Assembly: GCF_003131185.1 (NCBI RefSeq)
Contig: NZ_QFFU01000007.1
Coordinates: 62,001 to 126,000 of the forward strand
Direction of reading: 5' to 3'
DNA length: 64,000 nucleotides
Source of the DNA: Pseudomonas ovata
GTDB taxonomy: Bacteria > Pseudomonadota > Gammaproteobacteria > Pseudomonadales > Pseudomonadaceae
Under the pieces are notes generated by a model, which worked only from the letters and a program-made list of their open reading frames with translations, did not search any database and was not told where the DNA came from. The translations under genes and the position numbers were made by a program. Shown here piece by piece: positions 18,049 to 26,684 of this stretch (its first letter is position 1; each line of letters opens with the position of its first letter).

Positions 18049-18783
18049 ATGTCCGAGCCAGTCAAATTGCGTGCTCATAATCAGGCTCATTGCAAGGATT
18101 GCAGTCTGGCGCCGTTGTGCCTGCCCCTGTCGCTGAACCTGGAAGACATGGACGCGCTGGACCAGATCGTCAAGCGTGGCCGCCCGTTGAGAAAAGGTGA
18201 GTTTCTGTTTCGCCAGGGTGACACCTTCGAATCAGTGTACGCCGTGCGCTCCGGCGCCCTGAAGACTTTCAATATCAGCGACGGTGGCACCGAGCAGCTC
18301 ACCGGTTTCCACCTGCCCAGCGAGCTGGTCGGCATGTCCGGGATGGACGCCGAAGCCTATCCGGTTTCGGCCCAGGCGCTGGAAACCACGTCGGTGTGTG
18401 AAATCCCGTTCGAGCGCCTGGACGAACTGTCGGTGCAACTGCCCCAGTTGCGGCGCCAGTTGATGCGCGTCATGAGCCGTGAGATCCGCGACGATCAGCA
18501 GATGATGCTGTTGCTGTCGAAGAAAACCGCCGACGAGCGTATCGCGACCTTTCTGGTCAATCTGTCGGCGCGTTTTCGGGCGCGGGGCTTTTCAGCCAAT
18601 CATTTCCGCCTGAGCATGTCGCGCAACGAGATCGGCAATCACCTGGGCCTGGCGGTCGAGACGGTGTCACGGGTATTCACCCGCTTCCAGCAGAACGCGC
18701 TGATTGCCGCCGAGGGCAAGGACATCCAGATCCTTGACCCGATCCAGCTCTGCGCGCTGGCGGGCGGTGCCATGGAAAGCTGA
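18049..18783 (+). CDS. anr: Anaerobic/microaerobic transcription regulator ANR (FNR family)
   Basis: 244 residues. N-terminal cysteines Cys15, Cys18 and Cys24 ([11 protein letters not shown]) plus Cys117 (TTSVCEIPF) form the oxygen-sensing [4Fe-4S] site. A cyclic-nucleotide-binding-like fold is followed by the Crp-type helix-turn-helix [21 protein letters not shown] with E-S-R contact residues. AAGGA precedes the ATG. It is expected to activate hemN (box upstream) and other low-oxygen genes. Confidence 0.96.
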   Translation: MSEPVKLRAHNQAHCKDCSLAPLCLPLSLNLEDMDALDQIVKRGRPLRKGEFLFRQGDTFESVYAVRSGALKTFNISDGGTEQLTGFHLPSELVGMSGMDAEAYPVSAQALETTSVCEIPFERLDELSVQLPQLRRQLMRVMSREIRDDQQMMLLLSKKTADERIATFLVNLSARFRARGFSANHFRLSMSRNEIGNHLGLAVETVSRVFTRFQQNALIAAEGKDIQILDPIQLCALAGGAMES

Positions 18784-18844
18784 AACGTGCGATCCAGGGC
18801 TGGCCGGCCTACACTGTCGGCCTACCTTGCCCTGGATTGCCCGT

Positions 18845-19393
18845 ATGACTTTTGACGACATCCACATCAAATCCCTGATCCGCCCTGTCGTGGACTTTCC
18901 CAAGCCTGGCGTAGTGTTTCGCGACATCACCCCGCTGTTTCAGTCGCCCAAGGCCATGCGTCAGGTTATCGACCATTTCGTGCATCGCTATATCGACGCC
19001 GACTTCAACCAGATCGGCGTGATGGACGCGCGCGGTTTCCTGATCGGTTCGGTGGTGGCCTATGAACTGAACAAGCCGCTGGTACTGTTTCGCAAACAGG
19101 GCAAGCTGCCCGCCGACGTGCTGTCGCAGGCGTACCAGACCGAATATGGCCAGGCGTTTCTGGAAGTGCATTCCGACAGCCTGTGCGATGGCGATAGCGT
19201 AGTGCTGTTCGATGACCTGATTGCCACCGGCGGTACGCTGATTGCGGCGGTCAACCTGATTCGCCGCATGGGCGCCCGGGTGCATGAGGCAGCGGCCATT
19301 ATCGACCTGCCGGAACTGGGCGGTTCCAGGCGGCTGGAGGACCTGCAAGTACCGACCTTCAGCCTGACCCGCTTTGCCCTGGATGAACTGTAG
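18845..19393 (+). CDS. apt: Adenine phosphoribosyltransferase
   Basis: 182 residues; converts adenine and PRPP to AMP in purine salvage. N-terminal [16 protein letters not shown] and the PRPP-binding motif [14 protein letters not shown] are typical of Apt. The start MTFDDIHIK follows a GC-rich leader. Its stop codon is the first base triplet inside a REP doublet, so the 3' end abuts a repeat element. Confidence 0.96.
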   Translation: MTFDDIHIKSLIRPVVDFPKPGVVFRDITPLFQSPKAMRQVIDHFVHRYIDADFNQIGVMDARGFLIGSVVAYELNKPLVLFRKQGKLPADVLSQAYQTEYGQAFLEVHSDSLCDGDSVVLFDDLIATGGTLIAAVNLIRRMGARVHEAAAIIDLPELGGSRRLEDLQVPTFSLTRFALDEL

Positions 19394-19554
19394 GAGCGCG
19401 CTCTGCCCGCGACAGAGTGCGCAGCGCTCGCAAAAATCGATTAAACGCTGAAAATTTACGACTGAAACATCTGCGAAACGCCACAAATTTACGACTGCTA
19501 ACGCAGCCGGTCGCGGGCAAGCGCGCTCCTACAGCGCGATAGCTTTGCGGCCGG
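19388..19554. repeat. REP doublet copy A
   Basis: A 167-bp unit bounded by inverted REP halves (TAGGAGCGCGCT... and ...GTCGCGGGCAAGCGCGCTCCTA) with the internal block AAATTTACGACTG / CCACAAATTTACGACTGC. It is identical to copy B (19648-19814) except for one base (19414). The left half overlaps the apt stop codon. Confidence 0.85.
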
Positions 19555-19612
19555 CAAACGAGTGCGCCAGGGTGCCTCCGTCGACCAGATCCAGCTCGCC
19601 ACCCAGTGGAAT
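19529..19612 (-). pseudogene. Displaced 3' fragment of recR
   Basis: Minus-strand translation gives [18 protein letters not shown] and the rest of the RecR C-terminus ([10 protein letters not shown], then TAG). It differs from the intact recR tail by one residue (Ala for Pro) but by several silent bases. The homology starts at the GIPLGG region and there is no upstream coding part. It lies between the two REP doublets. A second, 24-bp trace of the same end occurs at 19791-19814. Confidence 0.8.
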
Positions 19613-19647
19613 GGCTATGGGCTGTAGGGGATCGCGCAACATCAGAG

Positions 19648-19814
19648 CTGTAGGAGCGCGCTCTGCCCGCGACCGAGTGCGCAGCGCTCGCAAAAATCGA
19701 TTAAACGCTGAAAATTTACGACTGAAACATCTGCGAAACGCCACAAATTTACGACTGCTAACGCAGCCGGTCGCGGGCAAGCGCGCTCCTACAGCGCGAT
19801 AGCTTTGCGGCCGG
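19648..19814. repeat. REP doublet copy B
   Basis: Second copy of the 167-bp unit, 260 bp downstream of copy A, with one base difference. It ends 9 bp before the intact recR stop codon. Confidence 0.85.
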
Positions 19815-19822
19815 TAAGGGCG

Positions 19823-20425
19823 TTACAGCGCGATAGGCTTGCGGCCGGCAAACGAGTGCGCCAGGGTGCCGCCGTCGACCAGGTCCAGCTCGCCGCCCAA
19901 TGGAATACCGTGGGCAATGCGCGAGGCGATCAGGCCCTTGTCGTGCAGCAACTGGGCAATGTAGTGCGCGGTGGCTTCGCCTTCCACGGTCGGGTTGGTG
20001 GCCAGGATCACTTCCGTGAAGCTGCCTTGCGCGGCGATGCGCTCCAGCAACTGCGGAATGCCAATGGCCTCCGGGCCCAGGCCGTCCAGCGGCGACAGGT
20101 GCCCCTTGAGTACGAAGTAACGTCCACGATAGCCAGTCTGCTCGACCGCATAGACGTCGGTGGGCCCTTCGACCACACACAACAAGGTGTCGTCGCGGCG
20201 CGGGTCGGCGCATTGCGGGCACAGTTCTTCTTCGGTCAGTGTGCGGCAACTCTTGCAGTGACCGACCCCGTCCATGGCCTGGCTCAATGCCAAAGCCAGC
20301 CGCGAGCCACCGCTGCGATCACGCTCCAGCAACTGCAAGGCCATGCGCTGGGCGGTCTTTTGCCCGACGCCGGGCAGCACCCGGAAGGCATCGATCAGTT
20401 GGCGAATCAGGGGGCTGAAGCTCAT
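19823..20425 (-). CDS. recR: Recombination mediator protein RecR
   Basis: 200 residues, the usual length. It has the helix-hairpin-helix [19 protein letters not shown], the zinc finger [16 protein letters not shown], and a Toprim domain ([31 protein letters not shown]). RecR acts with RecF/RecO to load RecA at gaps. Start [14 protein letters not shown] chosen by family convention. Its last codons are duplicated downstream within a REP array. Confidence 0.95.
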   Translation of the reverse strand: MSFSPLIRQLIDAFRVLPGVGQKTAQRMALQLLERDRSGGSRLALALSQAMDGVGHCKSCRTLTEEELCPQCADPRRDDTLLCVVEGPTDVYAVEQTGYRGRYFVLKGHLSPLDGLGPEAIGIPQLLERIAAQGSFTEVILATNPTVEGEATAHYIAQLLHDKGLIASRIAHGIPLGGELDLVDGGTLAHSFAGRKPIAL

Positions 20426-20487
20426 GAAGAAAAGTCCCAAATAATCGAAAGACGCGGTTTATACCCGCGCCTTGTCGTCAGCGTCAA

Positions 20488-21522
20488 TCAAAGCGTCGAA
20501 ACCTCGACCACCAGCTTGCCGAAGTTGCGCCCTTCCAGCAGCCCGATAAAGGCCTCAGGTGCCGCCTCGAGGCCCTGTACCACATCTTCGCGGAATTTGA
20601 TCTGTCCGGAGGTGACCAGCGGGGTCATGGCGTCGATGAATTCCTGGCGGCGCGAGCCATATTCCTCGAACACGATAAAGCCCTGGATACGGGCCCGCTT
20701 GGTCAGCAAGGTGCGCATCAGCAACGGCAGTTTGTCCGGCCCTTGCGACTCACCCTGGGCGTTGTACTGGGCGATAACGCCACACAGCGGGATACGCGCC
20801 CGGGCATTGAGCAGCGGCACCACGGCTTCGAACACCTTGCCGCCCACCAGTTCGTAATAGATGTCGATGCCCTTGGGGCAGGCCTCGGCCAGTTCAGCGG
20901 CAAAGTTGTCGCCGCGATGGTCAATGCAGGCATCAAAACCCAGTTCTTCGACCACGTAGCGGCACTTTTCCGGGCCACCCGCCACACCGACCACCCGCAG
21001 CCCGTGCAGCTTGGCGACTTGACCGACCACCGAGCCGACCGCGCCGGAAGCGGCAGCCACCACCAGGGTTTCACCGGCCTTGGGCTTGCCGATGTCCATC
21101 AGGCCCATATAGGCCGTCATACCGGGCATGCCCAGCACACCCACAGCCATCGACGGGCTGGGCAGGTCCCTGGGCAGCTTCACCAGGCCTGAGCCATCAT
21201 GGATGCTGTGAGTCTGCCAGCCGGTCTGGCCCACGACCAGATCGCCAGGCTCGAAATTGGAATTGAGCGATTGCTCGACCACGCTGACCGCCCCGCCTTC
21301 CATCACCGCGTCGATTTCCACCGGGTCGGCATAGGACGGCGCGTCACTCATGCGCCCGCGCATGTAAGGATCAAGCGACAGGTACAGGGTGCGCAATTGC
21401 ACCTGGCCACCCTTGAGTTCCGGCAAGGCTTCGCGTTCCAGGCGGAAGTTCTCCGGGGTCGGCCGGCCTTTTGGTCGCGAGGCCAGAACGATGCGCTGGT
21501 TGAGGATCATCTCTTGAGTCAT
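20488..21522 (-). CDS. NADP-dependent oxidoreductase, CurA/leukotriene B4 dehydrogenase-like MDR family
   Basis: 344 residues: zinc-independent medium-chain dehydrogenase/reductase. Motifs: LSLDPYMRGRMSD at the N-terminus, cofactor loop AAASGAVGSVVGQVAKL, and FDACIDHR. Members reduce the double bond of alpha,beta-unsaturated ketones and aldehydes, a detoxification role. Located between recR and ybaB but separated from ybaB by a terminator, so probably independently expressed. GAGAG ribosome site 8 bp from the ATG. Confidence 0.9.
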   Translation of the reverse strand: MTQEMILNQRIVLASRPKGRPTPENFRLEREALPELKGGQVQLRTLYLSLDPYMRGRMSDAPSYADPVEIDAVMEGGAVSVVEQSLNSNFEPGDLVVGQTGWQTHSIHDGSGLVKLPRDLPSPSMAVGVLGMPGMTAYMGLMDIGKPKAGETLVVAAASGAVGSVVGQVAKLHGLRVVGVAGGPEKCRYVVEELGFDACIDHRGDNFAAELAEACPKGIDIYYELVGGKVFEAVVPLLNARARIPLCGVIAQYNAQGESQGPDKLPLLMRTLLTKRARIQGFIVFEEYGSRRQEFIDAMTPLVTSGQIKFREDVVQGLEAAPEAFIGLLEGRNFGKLVVEVSTL

Positions 21523-21620
21523 GACGCGCTCTCTTGAAGGTTAAGGTCTATAAGGCAGACCCTGCCTGAGCGCTGGCGTTCGATCCCGCTCAATCAAAGT
21601 GCCCGCATTTGTGGCAGGCA

Positions 21621-21651
21621 AAAAAATGCCAGGACATTCGCCTGGCATTTT
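21621..21651 (-). terminator. Terminator after dnaX-ybaB
   Basis: An 11-bp stem AAAATGCCAGG / CCTGGCATTTT with a 7-nt loop, followed on the minus strand by a run of T. It lies about 20 bp after the ybaB stop and may work in both directions. Confidence 0.85.
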
Positions 21652-21671
21652 CAACCGCACAAAAAGCGCCG

Positions 21672-21998
21672 TCAGAACGGCAGCTTCATGCCCGGTGGCA
21701 GCTGCATGCCAGCGGTCATGCTGGCAGTCTTTTCCGAGCTGGCCTGTTCGATCTTGCGCACGGCGTCGTTGACGGCGGCGGCAATCAGGTCTTCCAGCAC
21801 TTCCTTGTCTTCCTGCATCAGGCTGTCATCCAGCGAGATGCGCTTGACGTCGTGACGACCGGTCATCACCACGCTCACCAGGCCTGCGCCCGATTGACCG
21901 GTGACTTCCGCGTTGGCCAGTTCTTCCTGCATCTTGGCCATTTTTTCCTGCATTTGCTGGGCCTGCTTCATCAGGCCAGCCATGCCACCTTTCATCAT
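21672..21998 (-). CDS. YbaB/EbfC nucleoid-associated protein
   Basis: 108 residues, typical size. Met/Gln-rich helical N-terminus ([31 protein letters not shown] is the family pattern; here spanning 1-31), then [23 protein letters not shown] and a helical C-terminus. Binds DNA non-specifically as a dimer. It is 57 bp downstream of dnaX, the conserved dnaX-ybaB arrangement. AAGGAGA ribosome site. Confidence 0.95.
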   Translation of the reverse strand: MMKGGMAGLMKQAQQMQEKMAKMQEELANAEVTGQSGAGLVSVVMTGRHDVKRISLDDSLMQEDKEVLEDLIAAAVNDAVRKIEQASSEKTASMTAGMQLPPGMKLPF

Positions 21999-22055
21999 GG
22001 GGTGTCTCCTTCAAGGGATGGTAAGTGCGCGCACCCGTTCAGTGTGCACGCTCTG

Positions 22056-24179
22056 TCAGTGAGATTGCGCCTCGGCATCGACAGGCTTGATCGTATCCTC
22101 CCGGATCACGGCGCCAAACTGCTGCATCATCTGCTGGACGAACGGATCGCCCTGGATCGACGCTATCGCCTGGCGCTGGCGTTCGGCCCGCAGGCGGGAA
22201 GCTGCCTGGGCCGGGGTTTCCTGCTCGGGGCGGATCAGCTCGATAGTCAGTTGGATCGGGCGTTCATGGTACTGGTTCAATGCGTCACTGAGGCGACGTT
22301 GCTGGGTGGCGTTGAACAGTGCACTGTGCGCCGGGTCCAGGTGCAGCAGCCAGCGGTCGCCCTCGACGCTGATCAGGGTGCAGTTGGCGGCAATGCTGCC
22401 GGTCATGCCCGAGATCTGCAGCTTCGGGAAAATCTCCAGCCATTGCAGCGCCAGCCCCGTGGCGGGCATCGCGGCCGGCTCCGGTTCGGGCTCCGGGGCT
22501 TCCTGGTGCTGCACGCTTTCGTGGGCCAGCTCATCAAGGTAGCTGAACGAGGCCGGGTCGATGTCGACCTCGGGCTCGACATAATCGTCGTCCGGTGGCG
22601 GCTCGTCATCGTGCGCCATGGCCGAAGACAGGTAGGCGCTGTCCGGAATGTCTTCAAGGCCGCCGGCGCCACGGTCCGGGGTCGGGGCTGCCACCGCAGC
22701 CGGCTCGACCACCTGGGGTGCATCGGGCACCGGGCTGGCAGGCGTCGGGGCCGGCATCGGGGTCAGCTCGGGCGGCTCGGCGACGGTTTCCAGCACCGGC
22801 TCCGCTGCCACTGGCGCGGCGACTGGTGCGGCGACTGGTGCGGGAGCAGGAGCAGGAGCCTTGGGCTCGTTCCACGGCAGGTCGACGTCCTCGACCGGCT
22901 CGGGTTCAGGCACCGGTGCAGGCCGGGGGTCAGCCGCCGCCACCGGGGCCGGCTGCAGCGCGGGAGCAACGGGCTGGGCAGTGTTGTCTTGTGTTGCAGC
23001 GTGGTTCTGTGCCGGGGCTACCGCTGGGCGGGAATCAGCCTTGGCCTGGCTGATCCCCACTGGCTTTAGTGGCTGGCTCGGGGCATCGCTGCTGTCGGCC
23101 GGGCGGAACGCCAGCATGCGCAGCAGGACCATTTCGAACCCGCCGCGCGGGTCGGGCGCCAGCGGCAGGTCGCGGCGGCCGATCAGGCCCATCTGGTAGT
23201 AGAACTGCACGTCTTCGCCGGGCAACGCCTGGGCCAGGGCCAGCACCCGCTCGCGGTCGCCATGGCCGTTGTCGAGCGCTTCGGGCAAGGCCTGGGCGAT
23301 TGCCACGCGGTGCAACACATTGAGGATTTCAGCCAGTACACCGCTCCAGTCCGGGCCTTGCTCGGCCAGGTGGCGCACGGCTTCGAGCACACCACGGGCG
23401 TCGCCTTCGAGCAAGGCGGTCAGCACATCGAACACCTGCCCGTGATCCAGCGTCCCGAGCATGGCGCGTACATCGGCGGCCATGACCTTGCCTTCGCCAA
23501 AGGCAATGGCCTGGTCGGTCAGGCTCATGGCGTCGCGCATCGAGCCATCGGCGGCGCGACCCAGCAGCCACAGGGCATCGTCTTCGAACGGAATGTTCTC
23601 GGCGCCCAGTACATGGCTCAGGTGCTCCACCACCCGCTCGGGGGTCATGTTCTTCAGTGAAAACTGCAGGCAGCGCGACAGGATGGTCGCCGGCAGCTTT
23701 TGCGGGTCGGTGGTCGCCAGGATGAACTTGACGTAGGGCGGTGGCTCTTCGAGGGTCTTGAGCAAGGCATTGAACGAGTGACTGGAGAGCATGTGCACTT
23801 CGTCGATCAGGTAGACCTTGAAGCGTCCACGGCTGGGCGCGTATTGCACGTTGTCCAGCAGCTCGCGGGTGTCCTCGACCTTGGTGCGGCTCGCGGCGTC
23901 GATCTCGATCAGATCAACGAAGCGGCCTTCGTCGATCTCCTGGCACACCGAACAGGTGCCGCACGGCGTCGAGGTGATGCCGGTCTCGCAGTTCAGGCAC
24001 TTGGCGATGATGCGCGCAATAGTGGTCTTGCCGACCCCGCGCGTGCCGGTAAACAGGTAGGCATGGTGCAGCCGCTGGCTGTCCAGGGCATTGATCAGAG
24101 CCTTGAGCACATGGGTCTGGCCGACCATTTCGCGGAACGAGCGCGGACGCCATTTACGTGCAAGAACCTGATAACTCAT
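22056..24179 (-). CDS. dnaX: DNA polymerase III subunit gamma/tau
   Basis: 707 residues, the clamp-loader ATPase. MSYQVLARKWRPRSF start; Walker A in TGTRGVGKTTIAR; zinc-binding Cys set (CLNCET, CGTCSVC); Walker B YLIDEVHML; sensor LSRCLQF. About residues 375-560 form a proline/alanine-rich linker with short tandem repeats (APAPVAAPVAAP), followed by the tau domain that binds the polymerase and helicase. No clear slippery AAAAAAG frameshift site was seen. No strong ribosome site; the start is set by family conservation. Confidence 0.95.
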   Translation of the reverse strand: MSYQVLARKWRPRSFREMVGQTHVLKALINALDSQRLHHAYLFTGTRGVGKTTIARIIAKCLNCETGITSTPCGTCSVCQEIDEGRFVDLIEIDAASRTKVEDTRELLDNVQYAPSRGRFKVYLIDEVHMLSSHSFNALLKTLEEPPPYVKFILATTDPQKLPATILSRCLQFSLKNMTPERVVEHLSHVLGAENIPFEDDALWLLGRAADGSMRDAMSLTDQAIAFGEGKVMAADVRAMLGTLDHGQVFDVLTALLEGDARGVLEAVRHLAEQGPDWSGVLAEILNVLHRVAIAQALPEALDNGHGDRERVLALAQALPGEDVQFYYQMGLIGRRDLPLAPDPRGGFEMVLLRMLAFRPADSSDAPSQPLKPVGISQAKADSRPAVAPAQNHAATQDNTAQPVAPALQPAPVAAADPRPAPVPEPEPVEDVDLPWNEPKAPAPAPAPVAAPVAAPVAAEPVLETVAEPPELTPMPAPTPASPVPDAPQVVEPAAVAAPTPDRGAGGLEDIPDSAYLSSAMAHDDEPPPDDDYVEPEVDIDPASFSYLDELAHESVQHQEAPEPEPEPAAMPATGLALQWLEIFPKLQISGMTGSIAANCTLISVEGDRWLLHLDPAHSALFNATQQRRLSDALNQYHERPIQLTIELIRPEQETPAQAASRLRAERQRQAIASIQGDPFVQQMMQQFGAVIREDTIKPVDAEAQSH

Positions 24180-24304
24180 CGAAAACCGTCGCGAAGGGGG
24201 AGACAAAGACCGCTAATGCTAGCGGAGCAAGGCTGAAATTGCATCTGCTGGACACTCAAGCTGCGTCCGTGCACGATTCTGCCTTTACAGGAACAGGTAC
24301 GGAC

Positions 24305-25093
24305 ATGCGCTTTAATCCACTGCACACAGGCGTCATAGCGCTGAAAAGCCTGCTGCTGAGCCTGTTGCTGGCAGGTCTGCCCGTCCGTGCCGCCAACGAG
24401 CCGCCGCTGCGGTTTTCGGTGTCCGAGAGTTGGTCGATGCCCTTGATCCACATCGAAGGCCATCAGCCGACCACCGGTATCCTGTTTGACATCATGCACA
24501 GCCTGGCGCGCCAGGTCGGGCGCACGCCTGAGTTTCATGTGCTACCACGCCTGCGTGTACAGACTGCCCTGGCACTGGGAGAGATCGACATACGCTGCTA
24601 CACCTCGCCTGCCTGGCTGAGCAGCCTGTCGGGCGACTATTTCTGGAGCCTGCCGATCCTGACCCAGCGCGACATGCTGCTGGCCTCGCCGGAAACTGCA
24701 GGCCCTTACCCCGAGCAGTTCGACAATGAAGTGGTCGGCACCGTGCTGGGCTACACCTACCCGGAACTGCAGCACCTGTTCGACAACCATAACCTGCTGC
24801 GTGAAGACGCCCGCAATGAAGAGCAAGTGCTGAGAAAACTGGTAGCCGGGCGCTACAACTATGCGGTGGGCAGCCAGTTGGCGATGGACTGGGTCAACCG
24901 TGAGCTGCCGGCCAGGCGGCGCCTGAAGATCGTGTCGCTGATCAGTGAACAACCGGCCGGCTGCATGATCCGCAACGACCCGGCCCTGCCGGCACAGAAA
25001 ATCCTGCGCACCTTGTTGCGGATGAAGATGTCCGGAGAACTCCAGCAGATCGTCGACCGCTACACCGCCCTGCCGGGCAATGAGACGCCGTAG
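24305..25093 (+). CDS. Periplasmic solute-binding-like protein (SBP family 3 type)
   Basis: 262 residues with a signal peptide (IALKSLLLSLLLAGLPVRA, cleavage likely after VRA-A). The mature part resembles amino-acid-binding proteins of the extracellular solute-binding family 3: PLRFSVSESWSMP start, GILFDIMHSLAR, and ALGEIDIRCYTSPAW. No permease or ATPase gene lies nearby, so it may be a stand-alone sensor-type or orphan binding protein. It is divergent from dnaX (125-bp gap). Function otherwise unknown. Confidence 0.8.
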   Translation: MRFNPLHTGVIALKSLLLSLLLAGLPVRAANEPPLRFSVSESWSMPLIHIEGHQPTTGILFDIMHSLARQVGRTPEFHVLPRLRVQTALALGEIDIRCYTSPAWLSSLSGDYFWSLPILTQRDMLLASPETAGPYPEQFDNEVVGTVLGYTYPELQHLFDNHNLLREDARNEEQVLRKLVAGRYNYAVGSQLAMDWVNRELPARRRLKIVSLISEQPAGCMIRNDPALPAQKILRTLLRMKMSGELQQIVDRYTALPGNETP

Positions 25094-25340
25094 ACGCAAG
25101 GCCGATCAGGCTGGCGTCGCGGACAGAGCCCGCTCTCACCAAAAAAATAACTGACTCATTATATTGAGTTTAAAAAATCACTTGTGCTTGCTGCGCGACA
25201 GCGTGCCGCCTTGGCGCGCCAAGGCAGGGGATGATCTCCTTTGGTAATCGTTTCGCCCTTTATTGCAGAATTGCCTGACAGACACAGGCTCAGGCTTTCT
25301 ATTCAGTCAGGGCTTCCTCTCACTCCAAGGAAGCCCGTTC

Positions 25341-25853
25341 ATGACCTTTCCAACCTTCACCACCCCGCTCGACACCCCGCGCCTGCCAGACCGCGAAGGC
25401 ACCGACCTGCTGGTCGTGCACTGCTCGGCCACTGCCCCGACACTCGATATCGGCGTAGCAGACATTGATCGCTGGCACCGGCAACGCGGCTTTGATGCGG
25501 TGGGTTATCACTATGTCGTCTGCCGCGATGGCCGCCTGCAACAGGGCCGGCGCGAAAGCGAGACCGGCGCCCATGTCAAAGGCTATAACAGCCGCTCCAT
25601 CGGCATCTGCCTGGCCGGTGGCGTGGATGCTGCCAACCGGCCGCAAAACAACTTCACGGCCTTGCAGTTCGACACGCTGGCCCGATTGCTCAGCGCCTTG
25701 CAGGCCCGCTACCCGCAGGCACGCCTGCTTGGCCATCGCGACCTGTCGCCGGACCGCAATGGCGACGGGCAGATTACGCCCGACGAGTTCATCAAGGCCT
25801 GCCCGTGCTTCGATGTGAATGCGTGGTGGGCCGAGCGTCTACACCAGGCGTAA
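25341..25853 (+). CDS. N-acetylmuramoyl-L-alanine amidase, phage (T7-lysozyme) type
   Basis: 170 residues, cytoplasmic-looking with no signal peptide, as for phage endolysins. Amidase_2 fold: LLVVHCSATAPT (zinc His), VGYHYVVCRDG, GYNSRSIGICLAGG, LLGHRDLSPD (second zinc His) and ACPCFDV (zinc Cys). Between the last two ligands lies DRNGDGQITPDEF, an EF-hand-like calcium loop. AAGGA precedes the ATG. No holin or other phage gene is adjacent, so this is probably a domesticated gene. Overlaps the convergent GNAT gene by 15 bp. Confidence 0.88.
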   Translation: MTFPTFTTPLDTPRLPDREGTDLLVVHCSATAPTLDIGVADIDRWHRQRGFDAVGYHYVVCRDGRLQQGRRESETGAHVKGYNSRSIGICLAGGVDAANRPQNNFTALQFDTLARLLSALQARYPQARLLGHRDLSPDRNGDGQITPDEFIKACPCFDVNAWWAERLHQA

Positions 25854-26561
25854 CGGGCGCTGGGCGGGGGCCAGGGCGCCCTCGCCCAAGCGTTCGACCA
25901 CCAGCGCATCGGCCTGGCGCGCCAGGCGGTCCAGGTGCCGGTCGCGGTTCTTCTCGGCGTCGCTCATCGCCCGCCGGCCCTGCTGGTTGAGCAGGTAGGT
26001 GTGGATCTGCATGACTTCCTCGCTGCGGTAGATCGGCTCGACATCCAGCACTGCCAGGCGCCCGTTCGAGGCGTGGTCGCGGGTGTTCATCAGCACTTGC
26101 GGGCCGCGTGCGCCCAATACCTGGAAGCCCAAGGCCTCGAAGCACGGCACCTTGCTGGCAAAGCAGGCCAGTTCTGCATGCGGATAGCGCGCCAGCATGG
26201 CCGTCAACATGCCCCGCGCCACACCCTGGCGACGCCGGTTGGCCAGCACGGCCATGTAGGCCACCGCGCAGGCATCGGGATCGTCTTCATAGGGCAGGTA
26301 CAACAGAAAGCCGATCACCGTGGCCGGGTCTTCGGCGTCCAGCGCCAGGATCAACTCCACCGACAACCCCAGCGAGCCGTCCATGGCTTCCTGGTAGCGA
26401 TTGACCTCGAAGCCGACGCCGTACTGGTAAAGCGGGTACAGGGGGTTGCTCGGCACAATGCCGACCATGCCAATGTCGGTCACATAATCGATGACCATCT
26501 GCATGATCTGGCTTTTGATCGACTCGGGCGGGGGATTTTCCAGGCGGGTGATGGTGAACAT
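25839..26561 (-). CDS. GNAT-family N-acetyltransferase-like protein
   Basis: 240 residues. Central GNAT-like core: VELILALDAEDPATVIGFLLYL, AVAYMAVLANRRRQGVARGMLTAMLARYP (acetyl-CoA P-loop R-R-x-G-V-A), then CFEALGFQVLG. The C-terminal 60 residues are helical and basic (MSDAEKNRDRHLDRLARQADALVV). Start MFTITRLENPPP chosen; the longer frame is GC-rich and unlikely. Substrate unknown. Confidence 0.8.
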   Translation of the reverse strand: MFTITRLENPPPESIKSQIMQMVIDYVTDIGMVGIVPSNPLYPLYQYGVGFEVNRYQEAMDGSLGLSVELILALDAEDPATVIGFLLYLPYEDDPDACAVAYMAVLANRRRQGVARGMLTAMLARYPHAELACFASKVPCFEALGFQVLGARGPQVLMNTRDHASNGRLAVLDVEPIYRSEEVMQIHTYLLNQQGRRAMSDAEKNRDRHLDRLARQADALVVERLGEGALAPAQRPLRLV

Positions 26562-26684
26562 GGATAAAGGCAGGCTCGCGGTGGACAGGCCTGCATGATA
26601 CCCGCTGAGGCGCGGTTGCGCGCGGCGGCGCCGTGAAGACGGCTTGCCCGCCTCCACGCCTGCCTGCTGATCTGGCGGGCCGGA

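Noticed and set aside
19529..19780. 83-codon minus-strand frame between the REP copies
   Set aside because: It joins REP sequence to the displaced recR end; read as a pseudogene fragment, not a gene.
22640..23060. dnaX programmed frameshift site
   Set aside because: No A-AAA-AAG heptamer followed by a stem was seen near the linker; only proline/alanine codon repeats.
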